Source: JACCZX01 sp963829995
GTDB lineage: Bacteria; Pseudomonadota; Gammaproteobacteria; Burkholderiales; Burkholderiaceae_F
Length of the DNA stretch: 64,000 nucleotides
Assembly (NCBI GenBank): GCA_963829995.1
Contig: CAWHKW010000031.1
Span: forward strand, 434,001 to 498,000
Direction of reading: 5' to 3'
The notes beneath the pieces were generated by a model. That model had not been told where the DNA came from, ran no database searches, and saw only the letters and a program-made list of their open reading frames with translations. Made by a program: the position numbers and the translations under genes. Below are positions 45,748 through 53,930 of this stretch, piece after piece (positions within the stretch are counted from its first letter, which is position 1; each line of letters begins with the position of its first letter).

Positions 45748-46532
45748 ATGCCCGCCGCCACGCGCGCTCGCCACCGCTGGCACGCACCGGAAAAAGGGAG
45801 CGGGCCGGCGTTTGCACTGTCGCTGCTGGCGCACGTCGTGCTGTTCATCGCGATTGCATTCATGGTGCGCTGGAAAAGCGAGCCGGTCGGCACCGTGACG
45901 GCCGAACTCTGGAGCCTGCCGCCCGCGGCCGTTCAGCAGCCCGCTCCGGTGCCTCCGCCACCACGCCCAGCGCCGGTCGAGCCACCGCCTCCCCCCGAGC
46001 CCGAGCCGCGCAAGGCCGACATCGTGATAGAGCCAAAGAAGACGCCGCCTCCGCCGAAGGTCGAGCCGAAGAAGGTCGAACCGCCGCCCCGCCAAAGGCC
46101 GAACCGAAGAAGGTCGTGCCGCCCGATCCGCCGAAGAAGGACGATTCGAAGGCGATTGAAAAGAAGGCGGCAGCCGAGCGCCAGGCAGCAATGGATCGCG
46201 TGCTCGCGCAGGCAGGAACCGGCGCCCGTCCTGCAGCGGCAGGCGGTTTGTCCGATGCGTATGCGGCGCAGATCAACAGCTGCATTCGTCCTCACATCAT
46301 CTTCAACGTGCCCGAAGGAACGAAACCGCGACAATTCATTGCTGAGTTCGAGGTGACCCTGCTGCCGACTGGCGAGCAGGCTGGGGCACCGAAGTTGCTC
46401 AAGGCAAGCGGTCTGGCCGCGTACGACCAGGCCGTCGAAAGGGCGATACGGCGCTGCGATCCGTTTCCGCGGCCGAAGGAAGGTGCGGTGCCGCGCTCGA
46501 TTCCCCTGATCTTCGATCCCGTGGAGCGGTAA
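45748..46532 (+). CDS. tolA: Cell envelope protein TolA (one frameshift)
   Basis: It links the TolQR motor to Pal in the outer membrane. One membrane helix (LSLLAHVVLFIAIAFMV) is followed by a Pro/Glu/Lys-rich spacer and a C-terminal TolA/TonB_C-like domain (YAAQINSCIRPHIIFNVP ... GLAAYDQAVERAIRRCDPFP). The frame changes in the low-complexity spacer near 46085-46095; adding one C to a C run restores PPPPAKAEPKKVVPPDPPKK. The spacer is shorter than in enteric TolA, as usual in betaproteobacteria. tolB follows after 56 bases. Confidence 0.9.
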
Positions 46533-46588
46533 CCCCAACTTGAACCGCCGCGCGTTAGCAAGCTAATCGGCTGTCTATACTCGAATCA

Positions 46589-47890
46589 ATGTCAGATAAA
46601 ACCTTTGCACCCGCTTCCTCCGCGCGTCGCGCCCTCTGCACGGCTATCGCACTCGCTTCCTCTCCAGCTAGCTCGCTCGCGCAGTTGCGAGTCGAGATCA
46701 CGGGCGTCGGCAGTCAACAGTTTCCAATCTCGATCGCCAACTTTACTCGTAGCGGCCAGACACCGGCCGAGATCGATTCAATCATTCGCGCTGACCTTGC
46801 CCGCAGCGGACTGTTTCGAATCGTTGACGCGGGCAGTCAGGCGATCGCCGAGAACGCGAGCGTCAATCTGGCGGAGTGGAAGGGCCGCGGTGCCGATGCG
46901 CTGGTGGTCGGCAGCGTTGCGCGCCTGGCGGACGGCCGCTTCGATGTGCGTTACCGGCTGCTCGATACCGTCAAGCAGGCGCAACTCGACGGACTTTCGT
47001 ACGTCAGCACCGCCGCAGACATGCGGCTGACTGCACACCGTATCGCCGACCGTATCTACGAAAAAATCACCGGCGAGCGCGGCGTATTCGCGACGCGCAT
47101 CGCCTATGTAGTGCAGACCTCTCCCAAGTCGTGGGAGCTGCATATTGCCGATGCCGACGGGTTCAATCCGCAAGCGGCGCTTCGCTCACGCGAGCCGATC
47201 ATCTCGCCAGCGTGGTCGCCCGACGGCACACGCCTTGCTTACGTTTCTTTCGAATCGGGCAAGCCAGTCGTTTATGTGCACTCGGTCACGACAGGAGAGC
47301 GGCGCGCGGTCGCCAACTTCCGCGGCTCCAACAGCGCGCCAGCGTGGTCGCCCGATGGGCGATCACTGGCGGTTACGCTGACGCGCGAAGGAAACTCGCA
47401 AATCTTTTTGATGAATGCGGATGGCTCGAATGTGCGGCGCCTGACGACCTCATCCGGCATCGACACCGAGCCGGCGTTCAGCGTCGACGGCGGGTCGATT
47501 TATTTCACCTCCGATCGCGGCGGCGGGCCGCAGATTTACCGCATGCCGGTGGGCGGCGGGGCGGCACAGCGTGTCACGTTCAACGGGGACTACAACATCA
47601 GCGCACGCGTGAGTCCCGATGGCAAACAACTCGCTTATATAGGTCGGCGGGGTGGGCGCTTGCAGGTGTACGTTCTCGACATCGCCACCGGGCAGGAAGT
47701 GCTGGCGACCGATACCACGAGCGATGAATCGCCCAGTTTTGCGCCCAACGGCCGATTGCTGCTTTACGCGACTGCAGTCAACGGCCGGGGAATTCTCGCC
47801 TCGGCATCGACAGACGGGCGCGTACGTACGCGGCTGTCGGGCCCAAGCGGCGATATTCGCGAGCCGACCTGGGGTCCTTTTATCAAGTAA
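46589..47890 (+). CDS. tolB: Tol-Pal system beta-propeller protein TolB
   Basis: A periplasmic protein of 433 residues. A signal peptide (ending SSLAQ) is followed by an N-terminal domain (LRVEITGVGSQQFPISI) and a six-bladed propeller built of PD40-type repeats with SPAWSPDGTRLAYVSFE, APAWSPDGRSLAVTL and EPAFSVDGGSIYFTSD. It binds Pal and is contacted by TolA. The length is that of E. coli TolB. Confidence 0.96.
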   Translation: MSDKTFAPASSARRALCTAIALASSPASSLAQLRVEITGVGSQQFPISIANFTRSGQTPAEIDSIIRADLARSGLFRIVDAGSQAIAENASVNLAEWKGRGADALVVGSVARLADGRFDVRYRLLDTVKQAQLDGLSYVSTAADMRLTAHRIADRIYEKITGERGVFATRIAYVVQTSPKSWELHIADADGFNPQAALRSREPIISPAWSPDGTRLAYVSFESGKPVVYVHSVTTGERRAVANFRGSNSAPAWSPDGRSLAVTLTREGNSQIFLMNADGSNVRRLTTSSGIDTEPAFSVDGGSIYFTSDRGGGPQIYRMPVGGGAAQRVTFNGDYNISARVSPDGKQLAYIGRRGGRLQVYVLDIATGQEVLATDTTSDESPSFAPNGRLLLYATAVNGRGILASASTDGRVRTRLSGPSGDIREPTWGPFIK

Positions 47891-47914
47891 GCATCAACGG
47901 AATAGGAGCAAACC

Positions 47915-48469
47915 ATGACATCTACGCATTTTTCACGCAGCGCGCTGGCAGTCGCTGCCTTCGTATTTGCCCTGGCTGGCTGTTCATCGGTCAACCTGGA
48001 CGAGCAACCGCCTGCACCGATTGTCGACGCGACCGCCGCCGATGCGGCCACCAAGACCGGGCCGGATCCGCGCGCAGTCGCTCCGGTCGACGCGCAGGCC
48101 GGGCGGGGGCTTGATCCGCTTAACGATCCAAACAACCCGCTGTCGAAACGCAGCGTGTTCTTCGATTTCGACAGCTTCGTTGTCAAGAGCGAATATCAGC
48201 CGATCGTGCAAACCCACGGCAGCTATCTCGGCACCAACAAGCAGCGCCGTGTGACCGTCGAGGGGCACACCGACGAGCGTGGCGGGCGCGAATACAACCT
48301 GGCCTTGGGGCAAAAGCGCGCCGAAGCCGTCAAGCAGCGTTTGATGTTGTTGGGCGTGGTCGACTCGCAAGTCGAGACCGTCAGCTTCGGAGAAGAAAAG
48401 CCGCGCGGTTCGGGGTCCAACGAAGACGCGTGGGCGCAGAATCGGCGGGCGGATCTGAATTATCGGTAG
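47915..48469 (+). CDS. pal: Peptidoglycan-associated lipoprotein Pal
   Basis: An outer-membrane lipoprotein of 184 residues. The signal peptide ends in the lipobox LAGC (Cys23), followed by a flexible region and an OmpA-like peptidoglycan-binding domain: VFFDFDSFVVKSEYQPIV, VTVEGHTDERGGREYNLALGQKRAEAV and the closing QNRRADLNY. GGAGC lies upstream of the ATG. A repeat element follows the stop. Confidence 0.97.
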   Translation: MTSTHFSRSALAVAAFVFALAGCSSVNLDEQPPAPIVDATAADAATKTGPDPRAVAPVDAQAGRGLDPLNDPNNPLSKRSVFFDFDSFVVKSEYQPIVQTHGSYLGTNKQRRVTVEGHTDERGGREYNLALGQKRAEAVKQRLMLLGVVDSQVETVSFGEEKPRGSGSNEDAWAQNRRADLNYR

Positions 48470-48475
48470 CAGCGA

Positions 48476-48574
48476 TGTGTTACGCGACACGTGCGGTCGC
48501 ACGTGCACTCGCATCGACTAGTTGGAAGGTCGGGCTTCGGGCGGCCGGGCGCCCGACCTTAGTACAAGGGCGCG
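48476..48574. repeat. REP-like intergenic palindromic repeat, copy B
   Basis: Related to 1146-1240 (see there), with 19 shared identical bases at 48493-48511. This copy has a perfect 10-bp inverted pair AAGGTCGGGC (48526-48535) / GCCCGACCTT (48551-48560). A separate perfect 10-bp stem, AGCGACCGCT / AGCGGTCGCT, follows at 48576-48597 and could stop or stabilise the pal transcript, although only a weak T-rich stretch follows. The cpoB gene starts 20 bases later. Confidence 0.65.
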
Positions 48575-48617
48575 TAGCGACCGCTTTAGCGGTCGCTGTA
48601 TTTGGGGAGCTTCGCAA

Positions 48618-49379
48618 TTGAGATGCCTCGTCGTATTGCTTGCGTTGTTGCTCGCTGCGCCGGCGCACGCGCAGATCTTTTCCGATAGCGAAGCGCGCAA
48701 GGCCATTTTGGAGTTGCGCGCCAAGCTTGCCGATCAGGAGCGCGCTCTACAGCAGAAAGACTCGGACCTGTCGGCGCGGCTTGATCGGCTGGAAACCGCG
48801 CAGCGCAATCAACTCGAGCTCGCCAATCAGACCGAAACGCTGAGGCAGGAAATCGCGCGGCTGCGCGGCCAGGTCGAGGCGCTGACGAATGAAGTCGCGA
48901 TGCTGCAACAACGCAACCGCGATCTATATGCCGACCTGGATGCGCGGCTGAAAAAAATGGAGCCGTCGACCGTGGCGGTTGACGGCAAATCCGTGGCTGT
49001 CGATCGCAGCGAGCTGACTGCGTATGAGGCAGCGCTGTCGCAGTTTCGCGCTTCCGATTTCAAGGGTGCACTTGCGAGTTTTCAGCAGTTCATCGCGCGT
49101 TATCCGCAGTCGGCGTATGTGCCCGTGGCGCATTATTGGATAGGCAGTTCGCACTACGCGTTGAAGGAATACAAGTCCGCGATCGCTGCGCAGCAGATCC
49201 TGGTCGATCGCTACAGCGATTCGACGCGCGCGCCCGACGCGTTGCTTTCGATCGCTGAAAGCCAGCTACAGCTGAGCGACAAGAAATCAGCGAATCGGAC
49301 TCTCGGCCGCCTGATCAAGGACTATCCCGAGAGCGAGGCGGCGAAGGTCGGGCGCGAGCGATTGCCGGCGACGCGGTAG
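48618..49379 (+). CDS. cpoB: Cell division coordinator CpoB (YbgF)
   Basis: A periplasmic protein of 253 residues that coordinates cell-wall synthesis with outer-membrane constriction in E. coli. From a TTG start, with GGGGAG about 8 bases upstream, the signal peptide is LRCLVVLLALLLAAPAHAQ. A coiled coil follows (about residues 25-105, heptad-rich with QQKDSDLSARLDRLE), then three TPR-type repeats (YEAALSQFRASDFKGALASF onward). A longer frame from 48522 would translate the repeat element, so it is rejected. It closes the Tol-Pal set. Confidence 0.93.
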   Translation: MRCLVVLLALLLAAPAHAQIFSDSEARKAILELRAKLADQERALQQKDSDLSARLDRLETAQRNQLELANQTETLRQEIARLRGQVEALTNEVAMLQQRNRDLYADLDARLKKMEPSTVAVDGKSVAVDRSELTAYEAALSQFRASDFKGALASFQQFIARYPQSAYVPVAHYWIGSSHYALKEYKSAIAAQQILVDRYSDSTRAPDALLSIAESQLQLSDKKSANRTLGRLIKDYPESEAAKVGRERLPATR

Positions 49380-49394
49380 AGCGCTCGAGCCGAG

Positions 49395-50510
49395 ATGACG
49401 CCGCAGGGTGACTTGGTCGCACACGCGACCATCGTTGTCGCGAGCGTATTTGCCCTGGCGTTCGTGTTCGGCGCGATCGTTCAGCGCACCAACTTTTGCA
49501 CGATGGGCAGCGTCGCTGACATCGTCAGCTTCGGCGACTGGACGCGCATGCGCCAGTGGCTGCTGGCGATCGCGATCGCAATCCTCGGTACCAACATACT
49601 GGCGGCGAGCCAAGTCATCGACACCGCCGACAGCTTCTATACGTCGCCGCGCTTCATGCCGCTCGCCTACGTAGCCGGTGGATTGCTCTTCGGGTTCGGC
49701 ATGGTGTTGACCGGCGGCTGCGGGTCGAAATCACTGGTGCGCGCGGGCGCGGGTAGCCTCAAGTCGCTGGTGGTACTCGTCGTACTTGGGATCGTCGCCT
49801 ACATATCGCTGCGTGGAATGTTGGCGGTTTTTCGCGTGGGGGTCATCGAGCCGGTCGGGGCTCAACTCGGTACGCCACAGGATTTGCCCTCGTTGCTCGC
49901 TGCCGTTGGAATCTCGAAAGCTACATGGCAACTGGCACTCGGTCTGCTGGTATCCGCGGGTTTGTTCGTCGTCGTCTTTCGGGACCGCAGCTTTCGCACG
50001 TTCGACAATCTACTTGCGGGGCTCGGTATCGGTGCCATCATCGTTGCAGCCTGGGCAGTCTCGGGCACGATCGGTCATGTTGAGGAGCATCCGAACACGT
50101 TGCAGGAAGCCTTCCTGCGAACCAACTCGGGCCGGATGGAATCGTTATCGTTCGTTGCGCCGGTGGCGTACACGATCGACTACTTGATGTTCTTCAGCGA
50201 CACCAGCAAGGTGGTGACGATCGGCATCGCGGCGGTGTTGGGCATGATCACCGGTTCTGCGGCGTATGCATTGCTTGCCGGCCAGTTTCGCTGGGAAGGG
50301 TTTCGCGATACTGAAGACACCGCTAATCATCTGGTCGGCGCGGCATTGATGGGTTTTGGCGGTGTCACCGCGCTTGGTTGCACGGTCGGCCAGGGTCTAT
50401 CGGGAGTGTCGACGCTGGCAATCGGCTCGTTTATCGCAGTTGCTGCGATCGTGGCCGGCGCTGTGCTGGCGCTGAAGTATCAGACGTGGCGGCTCAAGCG
50501 TATCGCGTAG
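49395..50510 (+). CDS. YeeE/YedE family transporter (sulfur compound uptake type)
   Basis: A polytopic membrane protein of 371 residues with about nine or ten helices. Members of this family import thiosulfate or related sulfur compounds; the conserved Cys motifs here are TNFCTMG near residue 34, TGGCGSKS near 117 and LGCTVGQG near 337. The substrate is therefore probably a small sulfur species, by family. It begins 15 bases after the cpoB stop and ends 15 bases before the MBL gene, so it may be co-transcribed with both. No rhodanese or TusA-like partner is adjacent. Confidence 0.88.
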   Translation: MTPQGDLVAHATIVVASVFALAFVFGAIVQRTNFCTMGSVADIVSFGDWTRMRQWLLAIAIAILGTNILAASQVIDTADSFYTSPRFMPLAYVAGGLLFGFGMVLTGGCGSKSLVRAGAGSLKSLVVLVVLGIVAYISLRGMLAVFRVGVIEPVGAQLGTPQDLPSLLAAVGISKATWQLALGLLVSAGLFVVVFRDRSFRTFDNLLAGLGIGAIIVAAWAVSGTIGHVEEHPNTLQEAFLRTNSGRMESLSFVAPVAYTIDYLMFFSDTSKVVTIGIAAVLGMITGSAAYALLAGQFRWEGFRDTEDTANHLVGAALMGFGGVTALGCTVGQGLSGVSTLAIGSFIAVAAIVAGAVLALKYQTWRLKRIA

Positions 50511-50525
50511 CAGAAAGGTAATTAA

Positions 50526-51482
50526 ATGAGCGTGGACAAGAAGTTTGCATCGCAAGCCGATCTTGAAGAAAAGCAGGTGAGTTTCGACAAGCTCTCGGAC
50601 AACGCGTATGCCTATACGACCGAAGGCGATCCAAACACGGGGATCGTGATCGGCGATGACGCGGTGATGGTGATCGACGCGCAGGCGACGCCGGTAATGG
50701 CCCAAGACGTGATCGGGCATATCCGCCAGGTAACCGACAAGCCGATCAAGTATGTCGTACTGACGCACTATCACGCAGTGCGTGTGCTCGGAGCTTCAGG
50801 CTACAAGGCGGAGCACATCATCGCCAGTCGCGACACGCATGACTTGATCGCCGAGCGCGGCGAGGCCGATATGAAGAGTGAAATCGAGCGCTTCCCGCGG
50901 CTGTTTCGGGCGGTCGAATCGGTACCGGGGCTGACATGGCCGACGATAGTGTTCGATAACCGACTTACGTTGATGCTGGGCAAGCTGCAGGTTGAGATCA
51001 TGCAACTCGGCCGTGGCCACACCAAGGGCGACACGGTCGTGTGGCTACCGCAGGAAAAAATTCTGTTCTCGGGCGACCTGGTTGAATTCGACGCCACGCC
51101 GTATACCGGCGACGCCTATTTGAGCGACTGGCCGGCGACGCTCGATGCGATCGCCGCGCTTGGTCCGCAGAAACTGGTGCCGGGGCGGGGCGCGTCTCTG
51201 CAAACACCGGCGCAGGTGAAAGCTGGTCTCGACGGCACTCGAGCATTCGTCACCGCGATGTACGAATCGGTCAAGCGCGGCGCCGGCGCGGGCCGTGATT
51301 TGCGCAGCGTCTACAAGGAAACCTACGACGCGCTGAAACCGAAGTTTGGCCACTGGGTGATCTTCGATCACTGCCTGCCGTTCGACGTTAGCCGCGCATA
51401 CGACGAAGCAACCGGCCACCAGCACCCGCGCATCTGGACCGCACAGCGCGATAAGGAAATGTGGGAGTCGCTGGAGGGATAA
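50526..51482 (+). CDS. MBL fold metallo-hydrolase with altered metal-binding motif
   Basis: A 318-residue cytosolic metallo-beta-lactamase fold protein. The first metal motif, normally HxHxDH, reads THYHAVRV at residues 80-87, so the Asp and last His are absent. Later positions are kept: LGRGHTKGDTVVW and LFSGDLVEFDA. It may bind one metal ion or use another ligand. A ribosome site AGAAAGG precedes the ATG. It is followed 7 bases later by an FAD monooxygenase and then a DUF2783 protein, and this trio seems to be a functional unit, perhaps in aromatic breakdown. The reaction is unknown. Confidence 0.85.
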   Translation: MSVDKKFASQADLEEKQVSFDKLSDNAYAYTTEGDPNTGIVIGDDAVMVIDAQATPVMAQDVIGHIRQVTDKPIKYVVLTHYHAVRVLGASGYKAEHIIASRDTHDLIAERGEADMKSEIERFPRLFRAVESVPGLTWPTIVFDNRLTLMLGKLQVEIMQLGRGHTKGDTVVWLPQEKILFSGDLVEFDATPYTGDAYLSDWPATLDAIAALGPQKLVPGRGASLQTPAQVKAGLDGTRAFVTAMYESVKRGAGAGRDLRSVYKETYDALKPKFGHWVIFDHCLPFDVSRAYDEATGHQHPRIWTAQRDKEMWESLEG

Positions 51483-51489
51483 CGGCGCC

Positions 51490-53119
51490 GTGCGCGAGCC
51501 GCCGGTTTATCCGTACGTCATTCCGCCGGAGCTGCATTCCGACGGCGTCGGCGCGTACGCAGGTTGCCATCGTGGGCGCCGGGCCCGTCGGTCTCGCTTG
51601 CGCGATCGATCTTGCGCAGCATGGCATCGACTTCATCATCGTCGACGACAACAACACTGTCAGCGCCGGTTCGCGCGCTATCTGCTGGGCAAAGCGAACG
51701 CTGGAAATTCTCGATCGCCTTGGCTGTGGCGATGCCGTGTGTGCGCGCGGCGTCAGTTGGAAGGTTGGGAAGGTTTTTTTTCGCGGCAAGCTGGCGTACG
51801 AATTCGATCTGTTGCCCGAGCCCGGCCACAAGCGTCCTGCATTCATCAACCTGCAGCAGTATCTACTCGAAGAAATAATGGTCGAGCGCCTTACGGCGCT
51901 GGGCCACACCGTGCGCTGGAAGAACAAAGCCATCGGGCTCGAGCAACGTGGCGACGGCGCGCGCTTGGAGGTCGAAACACCTGACGGCCGCTACGCGATC
52001 GAAGCCGACTATGTGGTCGCTGCCGACGGCGCGCGCAGCGCGGTGCGCGGCATGCTGGGACTCGGCTGGAAGGGCCAGGTATTTCGCGATCGTTTCTTGA
52101 TTGCCGACGTATCGATGCACGGCGACTTCCCGACCGAACGCTGGTTCTGGTTCGACCCACCGTTTCATTCAGGCGGTTCGGCGCTGCTGCATAAACAGGC
52201 CGATGACATATGGCGCATCGATCTGCAGCTCGGTTGGGAATGCGATCCCGATGAAGAAAAAAAGCCCGAGCACGTCATTCCCCGCATCCGTGCAATGCTC
52301 GGCCCGGATCGGGATTTCAAACTCGAATGGGTGAGCGTGTACACGTTTCAATGCGCACGGCTCGAACGCTTCGTACACGACCACGTCATTTTCGTTGGCG
52401 ATGCCGCACACCAAGTTTCGCCGTTCGGCGCACGTGGCGGCAACAGCGGCATTCAGGATGCCGACAATCTGTGCTGGAAGCTGGCACGGGTCGTGCGCAG
52501 CGAGTCGCCGGCGTCGCTTTTGCAAACCTATAACGATGAGAGAATCGAAGCAGCCAACGAGAACATTCTGAATTCGTCGCGTTCTACCGACTTCATTACA
52601 CCGAAGAGCCACGCGAGCCGACAGATGCGCGACGCGGTGCTCGCACTTTCACAACAGCACGCTTTTGCACGGCGGCTGGTCAACAGCGGCCGCTTGTCGA
52701 CGCCCACGGAACATCGGGCGAGTGCCTCGTCGACCGCCGATGATGACTGTTTCAATTGCGCGCTGAGGCCCGGCGCTCCCGCGGTCGATGCTCCGATACG
52801 GGCTGAGGGTCGCGACGCGTCGCTGCTCGATCAATTAGGCGGGCGCTTTGATCTTCTGGTCTTTGACGCCAATGAAGAGATGGCCAATGCGCTTGCAGCC
52901 GAATTCGGCAGCAGCCTTCGTGTCACTCGTATTGCAACGGAACGAAGTTCAAGCGCGCAGGCATTCGCAGATGCCGAGGGCCTTGCGTCGCGCCGGTATG
53001 ACGCGCAGTCGCGCGCGGTCTACCTGCTGCGCCCCGATCAGCACGTTGCGGCGCGCTGGCGAACACCTTCTGTCGCTGAAGTGCGCTCGGCATTGCGGCG
53101 AGCGCAAGGAATAGCATGA
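51490..53119 (+). CDS. FAD-dependent aromatic-type monooxygenase (N-terminal frameshift)
   Basis: A flavoprotein hydroxylase of the PheA/TfdB/MhpA class, about 540 residues. It has the Rossmann GAGPVGLACAIDLAQ near residue 28, the DG motif (VVAADGARSAVRGML), the second FAD motif HVIFVGDAAHQVSPFGARGGNSGIQDA and a thioredoxin-like C-terminal region. The gene probably starts at GTG 51490 (MREPPVYPYVIPPELH) behind GGAGGG; near 51560 the frame changes to reach QVAIVGAGP. A start further upstream in the main frame lacks family character. It overlaps DUF2783 by 4 bases. The substrate is likely an aromatic compound, not identifiable from sequence. Confidence 0.85.
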
Positions 53120-53307
53120 CGTTCAACAGCGAGTCGAATATTCAGCAGCCCGACGATTTTTATCAGGCGCTGATCGATGCGCACGCCGGCCTGACCGAAG
53201 AGCAGAGCGCTGCCTTGAATGCGCGGCTGGTATTGCTGCTGGCGAATCAGATCGGCGATCTGAATACGCTGCGGCAGGCTATCGCGGCCGCACGCGCTTT
53301 GATCTAA
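53116..53307 (+). CDS. DUF2783 domain-containing protein
   Basis: A small protein of 63 residues matching the DUF2783 pattern: DDFYQALIDAHAGLTEEQSAALNARLVLLLANQIGD, all helical. The function is unknown. In other bacteria such genes sit with FAD-dependent monooxygenases and MBL proteins, as here. The ATG overlaps the monooxygenase stop by 4 bases, so the two may be made in fixed ratio. The 3' end overlaps the convergent paaY by 4 bases. Confidence 0.88.
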   Translation: MTFNSESNIQQPDDFYQALIDAHAGLTEEQSAALNARLVLLLANQIGDLNTLRQAIAAARALI

Positions 53308-53912
53308 CCCTTCTTTAAAGTGGCCAGCGGCACGACGCCCTCGGCGTCGACTTCAATGCGTGGTCGGTTCGGCTCGACCTTCGTCAGTGGAACGACTTCC
53401 TTCAATGTCTGCAGGCTGCGCACCGTCAGGTCCTGATAGCTCTTTGTGCCACTCACTTTCCACGCGATCTCATCGTCGCTCAGCATGCGCAGCACTTTCG
53501 CCGGTGTACCGACGGCCAGTGAGCGCGCGGGAATCTTTTCGCCGGCCTTGACGAACGCGCACGCGGCAACGATCGCCGATTCGCCGATCACGGCTTCGTC
53601 CATCACCACCGCGTTCATGCCGACCATCGCGTTGCGTTTAACTACACAACCATGCAGCACGGCGCCGTGTCCGATATGTCCGTCTTCCTCGACGACCGTG
53701 TCGGTGCTGGGAAAGCCGTGCATCACGCAACAATCCTGCACGTTGCTGCCCGCTTCGAGCACGATGCGGCCGAAATCGCCGCGCAGGCTGGCTGCCGGGC
53801 CAACGTAGCAGCGAGGTCCGACGATCACGTCGCCGGTCAAGATCGCAGTGGGGTGGACGAATGCGGTCGGGTCGACAACCGGCACGAGCCCGTTAATTTC
53901 GTAGAAAGGCAA
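53304..53912 (-). CDS. paaY: Phenylacetic acid degradation protein PaaY (gamma-carbonic anhydrase-like)
   Basis: A left-handed beta-helix hexapeptide-repeat protein of 202 residues. The start PFYEINGLVPVVDPTAFVHP and the block SLRGDFGRIVLEAGSNVQD with MHGFPSTDTVVEEDGHIGHGAVLHG are close to PaaY. The His residues fit the metal site of gamma-type carbonic anhydrase-like proteins. In E. coli PaaY is reported as a thioesterase that relieves dead-end CoA products of the pathway. It lies 18 bases after paaN on the same strand. Confidence 0.92.
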   Translation of the reverse strand: MPFYEINGLVPVVDPTAFVHPTAILTGDVIVGPRCYVGPAASLRGDFGRIVLEAGSNVQDCCVMHGFPSTDTVVEEDGHIGHGAVLHGCVVKRNAMVGMNAVVMDEAVIGESAIVAACAFVKAGEKIPARSLAVGTPAKVLRMLSDDEIAWKVSGTKSYQDLTVRSLQTLKEVVPLTKVEPNRPRIEVDAEGVVPLATLKKG

Positions 53913-53930
53913 GCCGGTACCCCCGGAGTT

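Noticed and set aside
45930..46100. Tandem repeat element in tolA
   Set aside because: The repeated PPP/PKK codons are the normal low-complexity spacer of TolA.
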